Source: Pseudomonadota bacterium (GTDB lineage Bacteria; Pseudomonadota; Gammaproteobacteria; Steroidobacterales; Steroidobacteraceae). From it: a stretch of DNA of 35,092 nucleotides. Both the position numbers and the translations under genes were made by a program. Under the pieces are notes generated by a model that had not been told where the DNA came from, searched no databases, and was given only the letters and a program-made list of their open reading frames with translations. Below, one piece after another: positions 17,263 to 25,640 of the stretch (its first letter is position 1; each line of letters starts with the position of its first letter). The stretch covers positions 1-35,092 of the forward strand of contig CANGJP010000020.1 in NCBI GenBank assembly GCA_947454465.1, given 5' to 3'.

Positions 17263-17372
17263 TGAAAAACCTCCGAGCCAGATCCTGCCACTTCACTCAT
17301 CCCTTCTAAGCTAGTAGGCTGGACTGAATCTGCGAAGCCCAACCTCTTCATAGTAATTACCAAAACCCCCAT
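17226..17372 (-). CDS. Possible 48-residue upstream ORF overlapping the membrane protein start
   Basis: On the minus strand an ATG at 17372 is preceded by AGAGGTGAT with about 6 nt spacing, a near-ideal ribosome-binding site. The frame encodes 48 residues beginning MGVLVITMKRLGFADS. It ends with TAA at 17226, overlapping the first 37 nt of the 109-residue gene in another frame. It could be a leader peptide controlling translation of that gene, a tiny protein, or chance. I recognise no family. Confidence 0.3.
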   Translation of the reverse strand: MGVLVITMKRLGFADSVQPTSLEGMSEVAGSGSEVFQCQSYTSLSGSH

Positions 17373-17574
17373 CACTTATCACCTCTTAAGCACAACGGAG
17401 TAATAGTTTGCCAGCAGCAACACACTATCTTCACCGCCGTGCTTCGCTTCACCCAGCACCAAACTACTTCACTGTTAGCCCAGCGTACACAGTGCAAACC
17501 TTTCATCGCCTTACACCATGTACGCCATTCCAGAAAGAGCAGCCACTTACCTGAATTGAATTCTGCAAATCTTC
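17263..17574. other. 312-bp intergenic region between membrane protein and efflux operon
   Basis: Apart from the possible upstream ORF (17226-17372) and repeat copy B (17454-17498), this holds only weak inverted repeats, such as GTGCT/AGCAC around 17440-17460 and CACTGT/ACAGTG around 17471-17495. No T-run follows them, so I cannot call a terminator for the efflux operon here. Confidence 0.5.
17454..17498. repeat. Imperfect ~45-bp direct repeat, copy B
   Basis: Second copy of the sequence at 16808-16852, about 80% identical, in the same orientation. It lies in noncoding DNA downstream of the efflux outer-membrane gene. In this copy CACTGT and ACAGTG could form a small stem that is not preserved in copy A. 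Confidence 0.55.
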
Positions 17575-19002
17575 TTATCTGACTGCTTCAGCGAAGTCGC
17601 CTCCCAGAGCTTTGTATACCAGTGCCAATGAGGTCGCCTGCGCGGTTCCCGCCTGCGAACCGGCATCTTCAACCGCAAGCAAGGTACGTTCAGCATCAAG
17701 CAGGGTGAGAAAATCTGTGGCGCCAGTTTCATAGCGTAATCTGGCCAGATCTCTTGCTTTGCGTGACTGTTCTGCTGCTTGCTGCAATTGCTGGACTGAT
17801 TGATTACTGGCGCGGTATTGAGCCAGGGCATTTTCAGTATCTTCGAGCGCGAGCAACACCGTTTCCTGATATGCAGCAGCAGCTGCATCTGCACGTGCTT
17901 CTGCGGCCTTCACGTTCTGCCGGACACGACCTACATTGAGAAAGCTCCAACTCAGCGAGGGCCCGTAACTCCAGCGTTCAGCGCTGCTATCGCCGAGGTC
18001 ACCAAAACCTTGTGCCGTCCAGCCGAAACTGCCGAACAGATTAAGCTTCGGAAAATAATCAGAAACCTTCTCACCGACTCGCGCATTGGCTGCTGCAAAC
18101 TGCTGCTCAGCGGCCAGTATGTCCGGTCTCCTTCTGACCCATTGCTCTGGCGTACCGATAGCCTGTAATGCCGGTAGAGTTGGCATGGCCTTGCTCATTT
18201 GCAATGTTTCGCGCAATGCAGCAACCGACTGCACAGTCAGCACACCCAGTCGCTGTTCCTGCCGGACTATTTCCGCTTCGATAACCGGCAACTGTGCTTC
18301 CACCTGCAAGATGAGGGTACGATTTTGCGCAACTTCCAGTGCACTGCCCCGACCCTCCTTCAATCTCGCCGCTAATACCCGGTCCGTCTGTTGCAGGTTT
18401 TCAATGTTCTGATTCTGGATTGCAAGCCGCTGCTGCGCGCCGCGCAATGCGAAGAACGCCTGCGCGACTTCTGCACTCACCGACAGCTGTGCGCCCTTTA
18501 ACTGATAGGCGCTTGCCTTGCTTTCGCTGGTAATGGCATTTTTCTGTTGCCGTGTCCCACCGAACAGATCAATTTCCCAGCTGGCATCGAATCCGGCCCG
18601 ATAGGTGTCCTTGATACCGGTGCCAGACGGAATGAACGGATCGCGATTTGATGCGCGACTTCGTTCTTCACTGGCCGCTGCGGTAATCGTTGGGAACCAG
18701 CTGTAAAAATACAGTCCGCGCAATGCACGCGTTTCCTGCAATCTTGCAGCCGCCTGTAACACAGATTTGTTTTGCTGCTGAGCCCGAGCGATCAGCGCAT
18801 TAAGTGCCGGGTCATTGAAGGCGGACCACAGGGCATTTTCCTTGCTCAGTGCATCCTGTCCGGCCGGCGCCTGATCAAACTGTTCAGGCAAGGTCAGTTC
18901 TGGCTTTTTGTATTCCGGCCCCACCATGCAACCAGTTAATGCGGCCGAAATGACAGAGGCGAGCAAAGTCACCTTCATGGCAGAGGCATCATTGAATTTC
19001 AT
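17575..19002 (-). CDS. RND efflux outer-membrane factor lipoprotein (NodT/OprM family)
   Basis: The 475-residue TolC-like channel forms the outer-membrane exit of the tripartite pump. The signal peptide ends in the lipobox LTGCMVGPEYKKP, a hallmark of the NodT/OprM family. Two OEP domains follow: about 60-260 (ALNALIARAQQQNKSVLQAA ... GRGSALEVAQNRTLI) and 265-460 (RPDILAAEQQFAAANARVGE, FPKLNLFGSFGW, ARLRYETGATDFLTLLDAE). The ATG at 19002 has GGGGGA 5 nt upstream and overlaps the end of the permease gene by 14 nt. An ATG at 18978 would give the classic short signal peptide but lacks a ribosome-binding site. It is last in the pump operon. Confidence 0.93.
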   Translation of the reverse strand: MKFNDASAMKVTLLASVISAALTGCMVGPEYKKPELTLPEQFDQAPAGQDALSKENALWSAFNDPALNALIARAQQQNKSVLQAAARLQETRALRGLYFYSWFPTITAAASEERSRASNRDPFIPSGTGIKDTYRAGFDASWEIDLFGGTRQQKNAITSESKASAYQLKGAQLSVSAEVAQAFFALRGAQQRLAIQNQNIENLQQTDRVLAARLKEGRGSALEVAQNRTLILQVEAQLPVIEAEIVRQEQRLGVLTVQSVAALRETLQMSKAMPTLPALQAIGTPEQWVRRRPDILAAEQQFAAANARVGEKVSDYFPKLNLFGSFGWTAQGFGDLGDSSAERWSYGPSLSWSFLNVGRVRQNVKAAEARADAAAAAYQETVLLALEDTENALAQYRASNQSVQQLQQAAEQSRKARDLARLRYETGATDFLTLLDAERTLLAVEDAGSQAGTAQATSLALVYKALGGDFAEAVR

Positions 19003-22000
19003 GTGCGTCCCCCATTTGCTTCGTGTTTGCCTCACGTCGCGCTGACCAGTGACGAATGAGAACATAGAACAGCGGAGTAAAGAACAATCCGAATAAAGTT
19101 ACACCGAGCATGCCGGCAAACACGGTAACACCCATCACCTGACGTACTTCCGCACCCGCACCCGTAGCAAATACCAGTGGGGTGACCCCCATGATGAATG
19201 CAAAGCTGGTCATCAGAATGGGCCGCAGGCGTAACCGGCAGGCTTCCAGAGCAGCATCCAGTGTGCTTCTGCCCTGTAGCTCAAGTTCACGCGCAAACTC
19301 AACAATTAGAATCGCGTTCTTGCACGCCAACCCCATCAACACAACCAACCCAATCTGCGTGAAGACATTGTTATCCAGAAAGCTGGGGGCATAGGTAGGC
19401 GGCCAAAAGATGAAGCTCAATCCGTGAAAGAAATTGACCAGCCAGATACCACCTATTGCCGAAAAAATACACAGAGGCACGATCAGGATAACGGTCAGCG
19501 GCAAGCTCCAGCTTTCATACAAAGCCGACAACACCAAATACACCAGCAAAATACACAATGGAAATACCCAGAAGGCGGCATTGCCCTGGTGTATTTGTTC
19601 GTAACTCAAACCGGTCCACTCAATCGCCAGTCCGTTTGGCAGATTGGTATCAGCAAGTTGTCGAATCGCCGCTATAGCTTGATTAGAGGACATCACTGCC
19701 GAATTACTGCCTGCACTCAAATCAGCTGAGGGGAACCCGTTGTAACGGATAACTGGATCAGGCCCATAGCTTTCCTTGATATTAACTACGCTACCTACTG
19801 CAACCATTTCTCCACTATTACTACGCGTGCGCAGCTGGGCAATGTCACTGACTTCATCGCGGAACCCTGCGTCGGCCTGGGCATAGACGTTGTATGTTCT
19901 GCCAAACAGATTGAAGTCATTGACATAGGTCGAGCCAAGATACACCTGCAAGGTATTGTAGAGTTCGTAAAGATTTACGCCCTTCTCTTTTGCCTTGATT
20001 CGATCTACCTCTGCACTCAACTGCGGCACATTGGCTTGATTGGTGCTGTAGACAGCATAGGGATTAAATCCGGGCGACTGCCGCAATATTCCTGCCAGCG
20101 CCTGTGTCTGTGCATTCAACTCACCGTAACCAAGACCACCTCGATCCTGAACATATAATTCAGCACCCGCTGAGTTACCCAGCCCGAGCACCGGCGGTGG
20201 CATCACCGCAAACGCCAAACCGTCCTGAATCTGTGCGAACTGCCCCGTGATGATGCTGGCAATCTCGGCTGCGCTTTTCTTACGTTCCTTTGCAGGATCA
20301 AGTCCAATGAAAATAACCGCCGTATTCGGAGTGGCAATAAAGTGCACTGCATTCAAACCAGGGAATTCAACCGTGTTATGCACGCCGGGTGTATTCAAGG
20401 CAATAGTACTGAGCTTGCGCACCATTGCATCGGTACGATCCAGTGTTGCTCCTTCCGGCAACTGCACCAGAGCAAACAGATATTGCTTGTCCTGAGTAGG
20501 AATAAACCCACCCGGCACACTGCGGAATGCCAAGAATGCAATACCGATCAGGCCAGCATACAGAACCATCAAGCGTACACTGTGAGTCAGATTACCCTGC
20601 ACCGCCTTGCCGTAACGGTCTCCTGCACGATGGAATTTTGCGTTGAACCATTGAAAAAACCTACCCAGCATTGAGTCGATCAGGCGTCCCAGTCTGTCCG
20701 GTTTTGCATCATGCGGCTTCAACAGTACTGCAGCGAGAGCCGGCGACAGCGTCAGAGAATTGATCGCCGAAATCACCGCCGAGATAGCAATAGTTACAGC
20801 GAATTGCCGGTAGAACTGACCCGTGACTCCATCCAGAAAGGCCAGTGGTACAAACACCGCCACCAACACCAGAGAGATGGCAATGATGGGCCCTGATACT
20901 TCGCTCATGGCCTTGTGTGCGGCAGCAAGAGGTTTCAATCCATCACTGATGTTTCGTTCAACATTTTCAACGACAACAATCGCATCATCCACCACGATGC
21001 CGATCGCCAGTACTAACCCGAACAGTGTCAGTACATTGATGGAGAATCCCAGTAGCCACAACACCGCAAAAGTACCCACCACCGAAACCGGCACGGCCAG
21101 AAGCGGAATGATTGATGCGCGCCATGTTTGCAAAAACACCACCACCACAATCACCACCAGCAATATGGCTTCCAGCAATGTTTCGATAACCGACTTGATG
21201 GATTCTCTGACAAAGACCGTCGGATCAAATGCCACCGTCCATTGCACATCTTTCGGAAACGTTTTAGCCAGCTCCGCCATGCGTTGACGCACCGCATCTG
21301 ATAAGGCAATCGAGTTCGCGCCGGGCGCCTCAAATATCACGATGGCAGCCGCGTCCTCATTGTTGAGTAATGAATGTAATGCATAGGTTTGTGAGCCCAG
21401 CTCAATACGCGCAATATCTTTGAGACGCGTTAATGCACTGCCCTGACTTTTCAGCACGATATCGCCGAACTGCTCAGCCGTTGTCAGACGCCCTTGAGCA
21501 TTAATCGATAACTGCAAAGGTGCTCCGTTTGGTTGCGGTGCAGCGCCGATACTGCCCGCTGAAACCTGTACATTCTGTTCACGAATTGCATTGATGATGT
21601 CGGTGGCAGTCAGATTACGGGCAGCTGCCTTCTGCGGATCCAACCAGATGCGCATCGCATAATTACCGGCACCAAAAGCCAGTGCCTGCCCTACACCATC
21701 CAGCCGGGCCAGGTCGTCCTTCACCCGCAAGTTGGCAAAATTGGAAAGATACAGCGAGTCGTAAGTTTTATTGGGCGAGGTCAGATGCACAACCATCGTG
21801 ATATTGGGTGAACTCTTGGCAGTGGTGACACCCAGTGACCGAACCGCTTCCGGCAAGCGCGGCAACGCTTGCTGCACCCGGTTCTGCACACGCACAGCGG
21901 CCTGATCGATGTCAGTGCCTTGCTTGAAGGTAACCGTCAGACTCATGGTGCCATCAGAACCGGCAGCTGACTTCATGTAAGTCATGTTCTCAACGCCGTT

Positions 22001-22213
22001 TACCGCTTCTTCGATGGGCGCTGCGACTGTTTCCGAAATGGTTTTCGGATCAGCACCCGGATAAAGCGCGGTCACCTGCACTGACGGTGGCACAACATCA
22101 GGGTATTCACTGATGGGCAGTTGCGGAATGGCTATCAGCCCTGAAACAAACATCAGGATCGACAGCACCCCAGCGAAAATCGGTCGATCAATAAAAAATT
22201 TGGATGCATCCAT
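18989..22213 (-). CDS. RND multidrug efflux permease, MexF-like (HAE1 family)
   Basis: The 1074-residue inner-membrane proton/drug antiporter opens with MDASKFFIDRPIFAGVLSIL. Typical family motifs include PISEYPDVVPPSVQVTALYPGA, VENMTYMKSAAGSDG and MVVHLTSPNKTYDSLYLSNF. Proton-relay Asp-Asp is in IGIVVDDAIVVVENVER, and the relay Lys is in MGLACKNAILIVEFARE. Overall wording is closest to MexF/OqxB-type pumps as I remember them. Near the C-terminus, FFHGLSFIFWPPTYAPSFLD lies just before NNVFTQIGL, which makes this loop about 18 residues longer than in MexF. It follows the adaptor gene by 16 nt. Substrates cannot be read from sequence. Confidence 0.96.
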   Translation of the reverse strand: MDASKFFIDRPIFAGVLSILMFVSGLIAIPQLPISEYPDVVPPSVQVTALYPGADPKTISETVAAPIEEAVNGVENMTYMKSAAGSDGTMSLTVTFKQGTDIDQAAVRVQNRVQQALPRLPEAVRSLGVTTAKSSPNITMVVHLTSPNKTYDSLYLSNFANLRVKDDLARLDGVGQALAFGAGNYAMRIWLDPQKAAARNLTATDIINAIREQNVQVSAGSIGAAPQPNGAPLQLSINAQGRLTTAEQFGDIVLKSQGSALTRLKDIARIELGSQTYALHSLLNNEDAAAIVIFEAPGANSIALSDAVRQRMAELAKTFPKDVQWTVAFDPTVFVRESIKSVIETLLEAILLVVIVVVVFLQTWRASIIPLLAVPVSVVGTFAVLWLLGFSINVLTLFGLVLAIGIVVDDAIVVVENVERNISDGLKPLAAAHKAMSEVSGPIIAISLVLVAVFVPLAFLDGVTGQFYRQFAVTIAISAVISAINSLTLSPALAAVLLKPHDAKPDRLGRLIDSMLGRFFQWFNAKFHRAGDRYGKAVQGNLTHSVRLMVLYAGLIGIAFLAFRSVPGGFIPTQDKQYLFALVQLPEGATLDRTDAMVRKLSTIALNTPGVHNTVEFPGLNAVHFIATPNTAVIFIGLDPAKERKKSAAEIASIITGQFAQIQDGLAFAVMPPPVLGLGNSAGAELYVQDRGGLGYGELNAQTQALAGILRQSPGFNPYAVYSTNQANVPQLSAEVDRIKAKEKGVNLYELYNTLQVYLGSTYVNDFNLFGRTYNVYAQADAGFRDEVSDIAQLRTRSNSGEMVAVGSVVNIKESYGPDPVIRYNGFPSADLSAGSNSAVMSSNQAIAAIRQLADTNLPNGLAIEWTGLSYEQIHQGNAAFWVFPLCILLVYLVLSALYESWSLPLTVILIVPLCIFSAIGGIWLVNFFHGLSFIFWPPTYAPSFLDNNVFTQIGLVVLMGLACKNAILIVEFARELELQGRSTLDAALEACRLRLRPILMTSFAFIMGVTPLVFATGAGAEVRQVMGVTVFAGMLGVTLFGLFFTPLFYVLIRHWSARREANTKQMGDAHEIQ

Positions 22214-22229
22214 TGATGTCTGCTCTGGA

Positions 22230-23417
22230 TTATTTGCTTGTGGACGCAGCAGAACTTGCAGCGGCCGGCGGCGCCTGATCGGGTTTATCCATGGGCACCA
22301 TCACGGGCGCGACTGGAGCACCCGGGAAGAATATCTTCCGGACGCCATTGACCACCACCTGGTCAGCTGATGTGAGTCCTGATCTGACCACGCGCAATCC
22401 ATCTACGGTTTCGCCCAGTACAACATCTTTTCTAACCGCTGTATTGTTGGGGCCAATCACGTAAACAAATTTGCGATCCTGATCATTCGAAACGGCCACT
22501 TCATTAATCAGCAGAGCACGCTGTTCACCCGTGCCCTGCAGCCGCACCCGCGCAAACAGACCCGGTGTGAAAACACCGTCACTGTTCTTCAACAGGGCTT
22601 TTGCCCGGATGGTGCCAGTGCCCGCATTCAACTGATTATCAATAAATTCAAGCTCGCCCTGATGGGGAAAGCCCTGCTCATTGGCCAGCCCGACCTGTAC
22701 TGGATGCTTCTCACTATGCGACGTATGTTGCTGACTCTTTTGCAGCAGGGATTGATATTTCAAATAAACCTGCTCATCACCATCGAACGTCACGTAGATC
22801 GGATCAAGCGAAACCACGCTGGATAACAGAGTTGATCCAGGTGAGACCAGATTACCGGGCTTGACCAGTGCGGCGCCTGCCCGTCCGTCAATCGGTGAAA
22901 CGATCTGAGTGAAACTCAAGCTCAGTTCTGCCTGAGTCAGCGCAGCCTTCATCGCACTCAAATCGGCCTGTGCCTGCTGTAACTCTCCGCGTCTCTGATC
23001 AAGCTCACCCTGCGAGGTTGCCTGTTCAGCAATCAGCCGTTCACTGCGAGCCAGTTCGGTAGTGGCCAGTGTTACGCGGCTCTGGGCACGAGCAACATTG
23101 GCACGCGCACTGTCTACAGCCGCCCGGTACTCTCGATCATCAATTGAAAAAAGCAGCTGACCACGCTTTACTTTACTGCCTTCACGAAAATGCACTGCTG
23201 ACAGATAACCGGATACACGCGGACGCAATTCCACTGTGTTAACGGCCTCTACCCGACCACTGAACTCGTCCCACAACTGGATCTGTTTTTGCATTACTTG
23301 CGCCACATTGACCTGTGGAGGAGGAAATACCGGCTGCCCACCTTTTGAACAGCCGGCAATCAAGGCGGCAGTCACGACCGGCAACACAACACTGATATAG
23401 AAACTATTCTTGGGCAT
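22230..23417 (-). CDS. RND efflux periplasmic adaptor subunit, MexE-like
   Basis: The 395-residue membrane-fusion protein joins the permease to the outer-membrane channel. The signal peptide ends at the lipobox LIAGCSKGG, so it is lipid-anchored. Domains in order: lipoyl half (VELRPRVSGYLSAVHFREGSKVKRGQLLF), alpha-helical hairpin (about 100-170, ARANVARAQSRVTLATTELA), second lipoyl half (SFTQIVSPIDGRAGAALVKPG), beta-barrel, and C-terminal membrane-proximal part (LRVVRSGLTSADQVVVNGV). It ends with a Pro/Ala/Ser-rich tail. ATG 23417 has GGAG 8 nt upstream; the TTG two codons earlier is less likely. It is first of the pump operon. Confidence 0.95.
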   Translation of the reverse strand: MPKNSFYISVVLPVVTAALIAGCSKGGQPVFPPPQVNVAQVMQKQIQLWDEFSGRVEAVNTVELRPRVSGYLSAVHFREGSKVKRGQLLFSIDDREYRAAVDSARANVARAQSRVTLATTELARSERLIAEQATSQGELDQRRGELQQAQADLSAMKAALTQAELSLSFTQIVSPIDGRAGAALVKPGNLVSPGSTLLSSVVSLDPIYVTFDGDEQVYLKYQSLLQKSQQHTSHSEKHPVQVGLANEQGFPHQGELEFIDNQLNAGTGTIRAKALLKNSDGVFTPGLFARVRLQGTGEQRALLINEVAVSNDQDRKFVYVIGPNNTAVRKDVVLGETVDGLRVVRSGLTSADQVVVNGVRKIFFPGAPVAPVMVPMDKPDQAPPAAASSAASTSK

Positions 23418-23481
23418 ACCCAACTCCAGAAGACAGAAGCATTCCCGTTTTAACGGAAATATATGAATGAATTGTTATCGA

Positions 23482-23498
23482 CATGGATTAAATCCATG
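23482..23498. promoter_or_regulatory. Perfect 17-bp palindrome, candidate operator of the efflux operon
   Basis: CATGGATT-A-AATCCATG is a perfect inverted repeat centred on 23490, 65-81 bp upstream of the adaptor ATG. A further half-site TAATCCAT lies at 23511-23518, and GTTATCG recurs before both sites. The size and symmetry suit a dimeric repressor of the TetR or MarR type. No regulator gene is adjacent, so any regulator would act from elsewhere; this is inference. Confidence 0.5.
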
Positions 23499-23565
23499 GG
23501 TTATCGCCATTAATCCATCGCGTCGAACCGCAAGTGCAAAAGCCTCTCATGATTGGCACGGAGTG

Positions 23566-23605
23566 TAAAAGGCCTTCCGGGTACTTTGAAATTTCGGCAA
23601 GGCCT
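23566..23605 (-). terminator. Rho-independent terminator after the lpx-rnhB cluster
   Basis: On the minus strand AGGCCTT-G-CCG pairs with CGG-AAGGCCT (10 bp, one bulged G) around a ~15-nt loop and is followed by TTTTA. It is downstream of rnhB and the small ORF, and upstream of the efflux promoter region. It therefore separates the two transcription units. Confidence 0.55.
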
Positions 23606-23664
23606 CGTCATCATCCAGCACCAACATGGAAACCCAGCACAGCAAATTTAATACGCAAATACGG

Positions 23665-23775
23665 TCAAAATCTTTGCCTACGGATCAGCTGGCATATTAA
23701 AAAAAGTCCCAGCAGCTTCATGCTGATGGCAACACGACGTATGAACGAAGAGTCAAACATAGCTACGAGCATCAT
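23665..23775 (-). CDS. Possible 36-residue small hydrophobic protein
   Basis: A minus-strand ATG-ATG at 23775 is preceded by AAGGAG with 6 nt spacing, a near-perfect ribosome-binding site. The 36 codons start MMLVAMFDSSFIRRVA, contain a hydrophobic stretch SMKLLGLFLICQLI and end with basic RRQRF before TGA. It lies 54 nt downstream of the rnhB stop and ahead of the terminator, so it would be the last gene of the envelope cluster. No family is recognised. The strong ribosome-binding site is the main support. Confidence 0.4.
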   Translation of the reverse strand: MMLVAMFDSSFIRRVAISMKLLGLFLICQLIRRQRF

Positions 23776-23829
23776 GAGACGCTCCTTCACACATCCGCAA
23801 GACCGTCAGCTTAGCGTGTTAGCTGTGGC

Positions 23830-24447
23830 TCAGGCAATCAACGCACGGACGGGCGCAAAGCTGCGACGATGCTCCGGACAGATTCCATGCTGCCCTAATG
23901 CCTGCAGATGTATCGCGGTGCCATAGCCCTTGTGTCTGGCAAATCCATAAACCGGGTATTGCTGATCCAGTGCCTGCATCCATGCATCGCGCTCCACCTT
24001 GGCGAGTATTGATGCCGCACTAATTGAGGGAATCAAAGCATCACCCCCAACAATGGCTTCAGCAGTACAACAAAAAGGCAAAGCCTGTAAGTCAGGTAAC
24101 TTGTTGCCATCCACCTGAATATGCAATAGATCGGTTTTGTATTCAGCTGGTAATACCAGCATCTCAAGTGCACGGCGCATGGCTAATAATGTAGCCTGAA
24201 GAATATTTATCTGATCAATTTCAGCCGTCGTAGATGTGGCCACAGACCAAGCCAATGCCTGCTCTCGAATAATAGGAGCAAGTTGATCTCGCTGCTTTTC
24301 AGTCAACTTTTTTGAATCATTTAAGCCAACAACAGGCCGTTTTGGATCAAGAATCACTGCACTGGCCATCACCGGACCGGCCAATGGACCCCGACCGGCT
24401 TCATCCACTCCGATAATTAGCCGCGTTGTCTCTCCCGCAGATTTCAT
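23830..24447 (-). CDS. rnhB: Ribonuclease HII
   Basis: The 205-residue enzyme cleaves RNA in RNA-DNA hybrids and single ribonucleotides in duplex DNA. The N-terminal signature [14 protein letters not shown] carries the catalytic Asp-Glu pair. [12 protein letters not shown], a further catalytic Asp in IQVDGNK, and [15 protein letters not shown] complete the family core. The ATG overlaps the lpxB stop (ATGA). It closes the recognised part of the lipid A cluster, as in many gammaproteobacteria; the usual downstream dnaE is absent here and an efflux operon follows. Confidence 0.97.
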   Translation of the reverse strand: MKSAGETTRLIIGVDEAGRGPLAGPVMASAVILDPKRPVVGLNDSKKLTEKQRDQLAPIIREQALAWSVATSTTAEIDQINILQATLLAMRRALEMLVLPAEYKTDLLHIQVDGNKLPDLQALPFCCTAEAIVGGDALIPSISAASILAKVERDAWMQALDQQYPVYGFARHKGYGTAIHLQALGQHGICPEHRRSFAPVRALIA

Positions 24448-25619
24448 GATTGGGATTGTTCTATCAACTGAATAATCGCGCGAGCAGCCTGTTCACTGGC
24501 ATTCTGTCGTAACTGTTGGTGAATACGTACGTATTCCTCATCCAGTGCCACACGATCGTTGCGCACCAGCTGGGCAAGTACAGCAGGCCCCAGAATGTCA
24601 GCGCGTACCTGCGCATTGAAATATTCAGGCACTAATTGCTTGTTCGCCAGCAGATTCGGCTGTGAAAAAAATCTGGTCTTGACGATACCTAAGCCTTTGA
24701 GCAGCAATGTTGTAAGTGTACTTAGGCGATAAGCCACCACCATAGGACGCTTCACCAGCGCCGCTTCCAGCGTTGCAGTGCCGGAAGCCAGCAACACCAC
24801 ATCACTGGCGATCATCGCCTGCTGCGACTGCCCGTCCAGTAACAACACCTGCGACAAAACACCCGCCTGCTGTAATGCCTGAGTAAATACTTTACGTGCG
24901 GTGTCGTTGCTCATCGGTGCCACAAAACGCAGATCGGGCTGGTGCCTGACAAGCCAAGCAATAGTGCGAGCAAAGTCATCACTCAGTCTGGCTACTTCGC
25001 CATGACGGCTACCGGGTAAGACAGCAACGCAAACACTTTCAATCGGCAACCCCATCCCATGACGGACCGCAATGCGATCGGTCTGCATAGGAATCTGATC
25101 AGCCAAAGGATGTCCAACAAAGCGTGCTTCAACCTGGTGCTGCTGATAAAACTGTTTTTCAAAAGGTAGCAGACACAACATCAAATCCACTGCACTGGCA
25201 ATTTTCTTCACACGTCCCTGTCGCCATGCCCAGACCTGAGGACTGACATATTGCACCGTACGAATTCCTGCCGACTTAAGTTTGCGTTCGACGCTTAAAT
25301 TAAATTCTTTTGCATCGATACCAATGTAAACGTCGGGTGGATCTGCCAATAAGCGCGTAATCAACCGACGCCGCAATCGCATTAAACGCCATAAATGCGG
25401 AATGATCTCAAAGATACCCATGACAGCAAGCGCGTCTGCAGATTCCCACGCTTGGCAACCTGACGCCACCATGCGTGAGCCTGCAATTCCAAAAAATTGA
25501 GCATTGGGAAAATGCTGGCCCAATACTTCAATTAATGCAGCGCCTAAATTGTCACCCGACTGCTCACCAACAACGATAGCAATACGCGGATACGGAGACT
25601 TGCCGTGAGAAAGGCTCAT
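24444..25619 (-). CDS. lpxB: Lipid-A-disaccharide synthase LpxB
   Basis: The 391-residue peripheral membrane glycosyltransferase joins UDP-2,3-diacylglucosamine and lipid X to form the lipid A disaccharide. The N-terminal [14 protein letters not shown] is the family signature, followed by [17 protein letters not shown] and [10 protein letters not shown]. The C-terminal half has [12 protein letters not shown] and [21 protein letters not shown]. The ATG at 25619 is taken rather than the GTG directly before it. It follows lpxA by about 20 nt, and the downstream rnhB overlaps it. Confidence 0.97.
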   Translation of the reverse strand: MSLSHGKSPYPRIAIVVGEQSGDNLGAALIEVLGQHFPNAQFFGIAGSRMVASGCQAWESADALAVMGIFEIIPHLWRLMRLRRRLITRLLADPPDVYIGIDAKEFNLSVERKLKSAGIRTVQYVSPQVWAWRQGRVKKIASAVDLMLCLLPFEKQFYQQHQVEARFVGHPLADQIPMQTDRIAVRHGMGLPIESVCVAVLPGSRHGEVARLSDDFARTIAWLVRHQPDLRFVAPMSNDTARKVFTQALQQAGVLSQVLLLDGQSQQAMIASDVVLLASGTATLEAALVKRPMVVAYRLSTLTTLLLKGLGIVKTRFFSQPNLLANKQLVPEYFNAQVRADILGPAVLAQLVRNDRVALDEEYVRIHQQLRQNASEQAARAIIQLIEQSQS

Positions 25620-25640
25620 CACGAATCAGTCCCGGCAGCT

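Larger units (their letters stand above)
23424..23829. other. Intergenic region between rnhB and the efflux operon
   Basis: This 406-bp stretch holds the candidate operator palindrome (23482-23498) with its extra half-site, a small CCGTT/AACGG inverted repeat at 23445-23456, the terminator at 23566-23605 and the possible 36-residue ORF at 23665-23775. I see no regulator gene. A plus-strand open frame here runs antisense into rnhB and shows no family features. Confidence 0.6.

Noticed and set aside
16808-17498. Integron attC-like sites suggested by GTTAACT and GTTAGCC in the two repeats
   Set aside because: The heptamers do not fit GTTRRRY, and no matching RYYYAAC arm or integron integrase is seen.
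23534-23926. Plus-strand 130-codon frame upstream of the efflux operon, considered as a divergent regulator
   Set aside because: It has no helix-turn-helix features, runs antisense into rnhB and covers the terminator hairpin.
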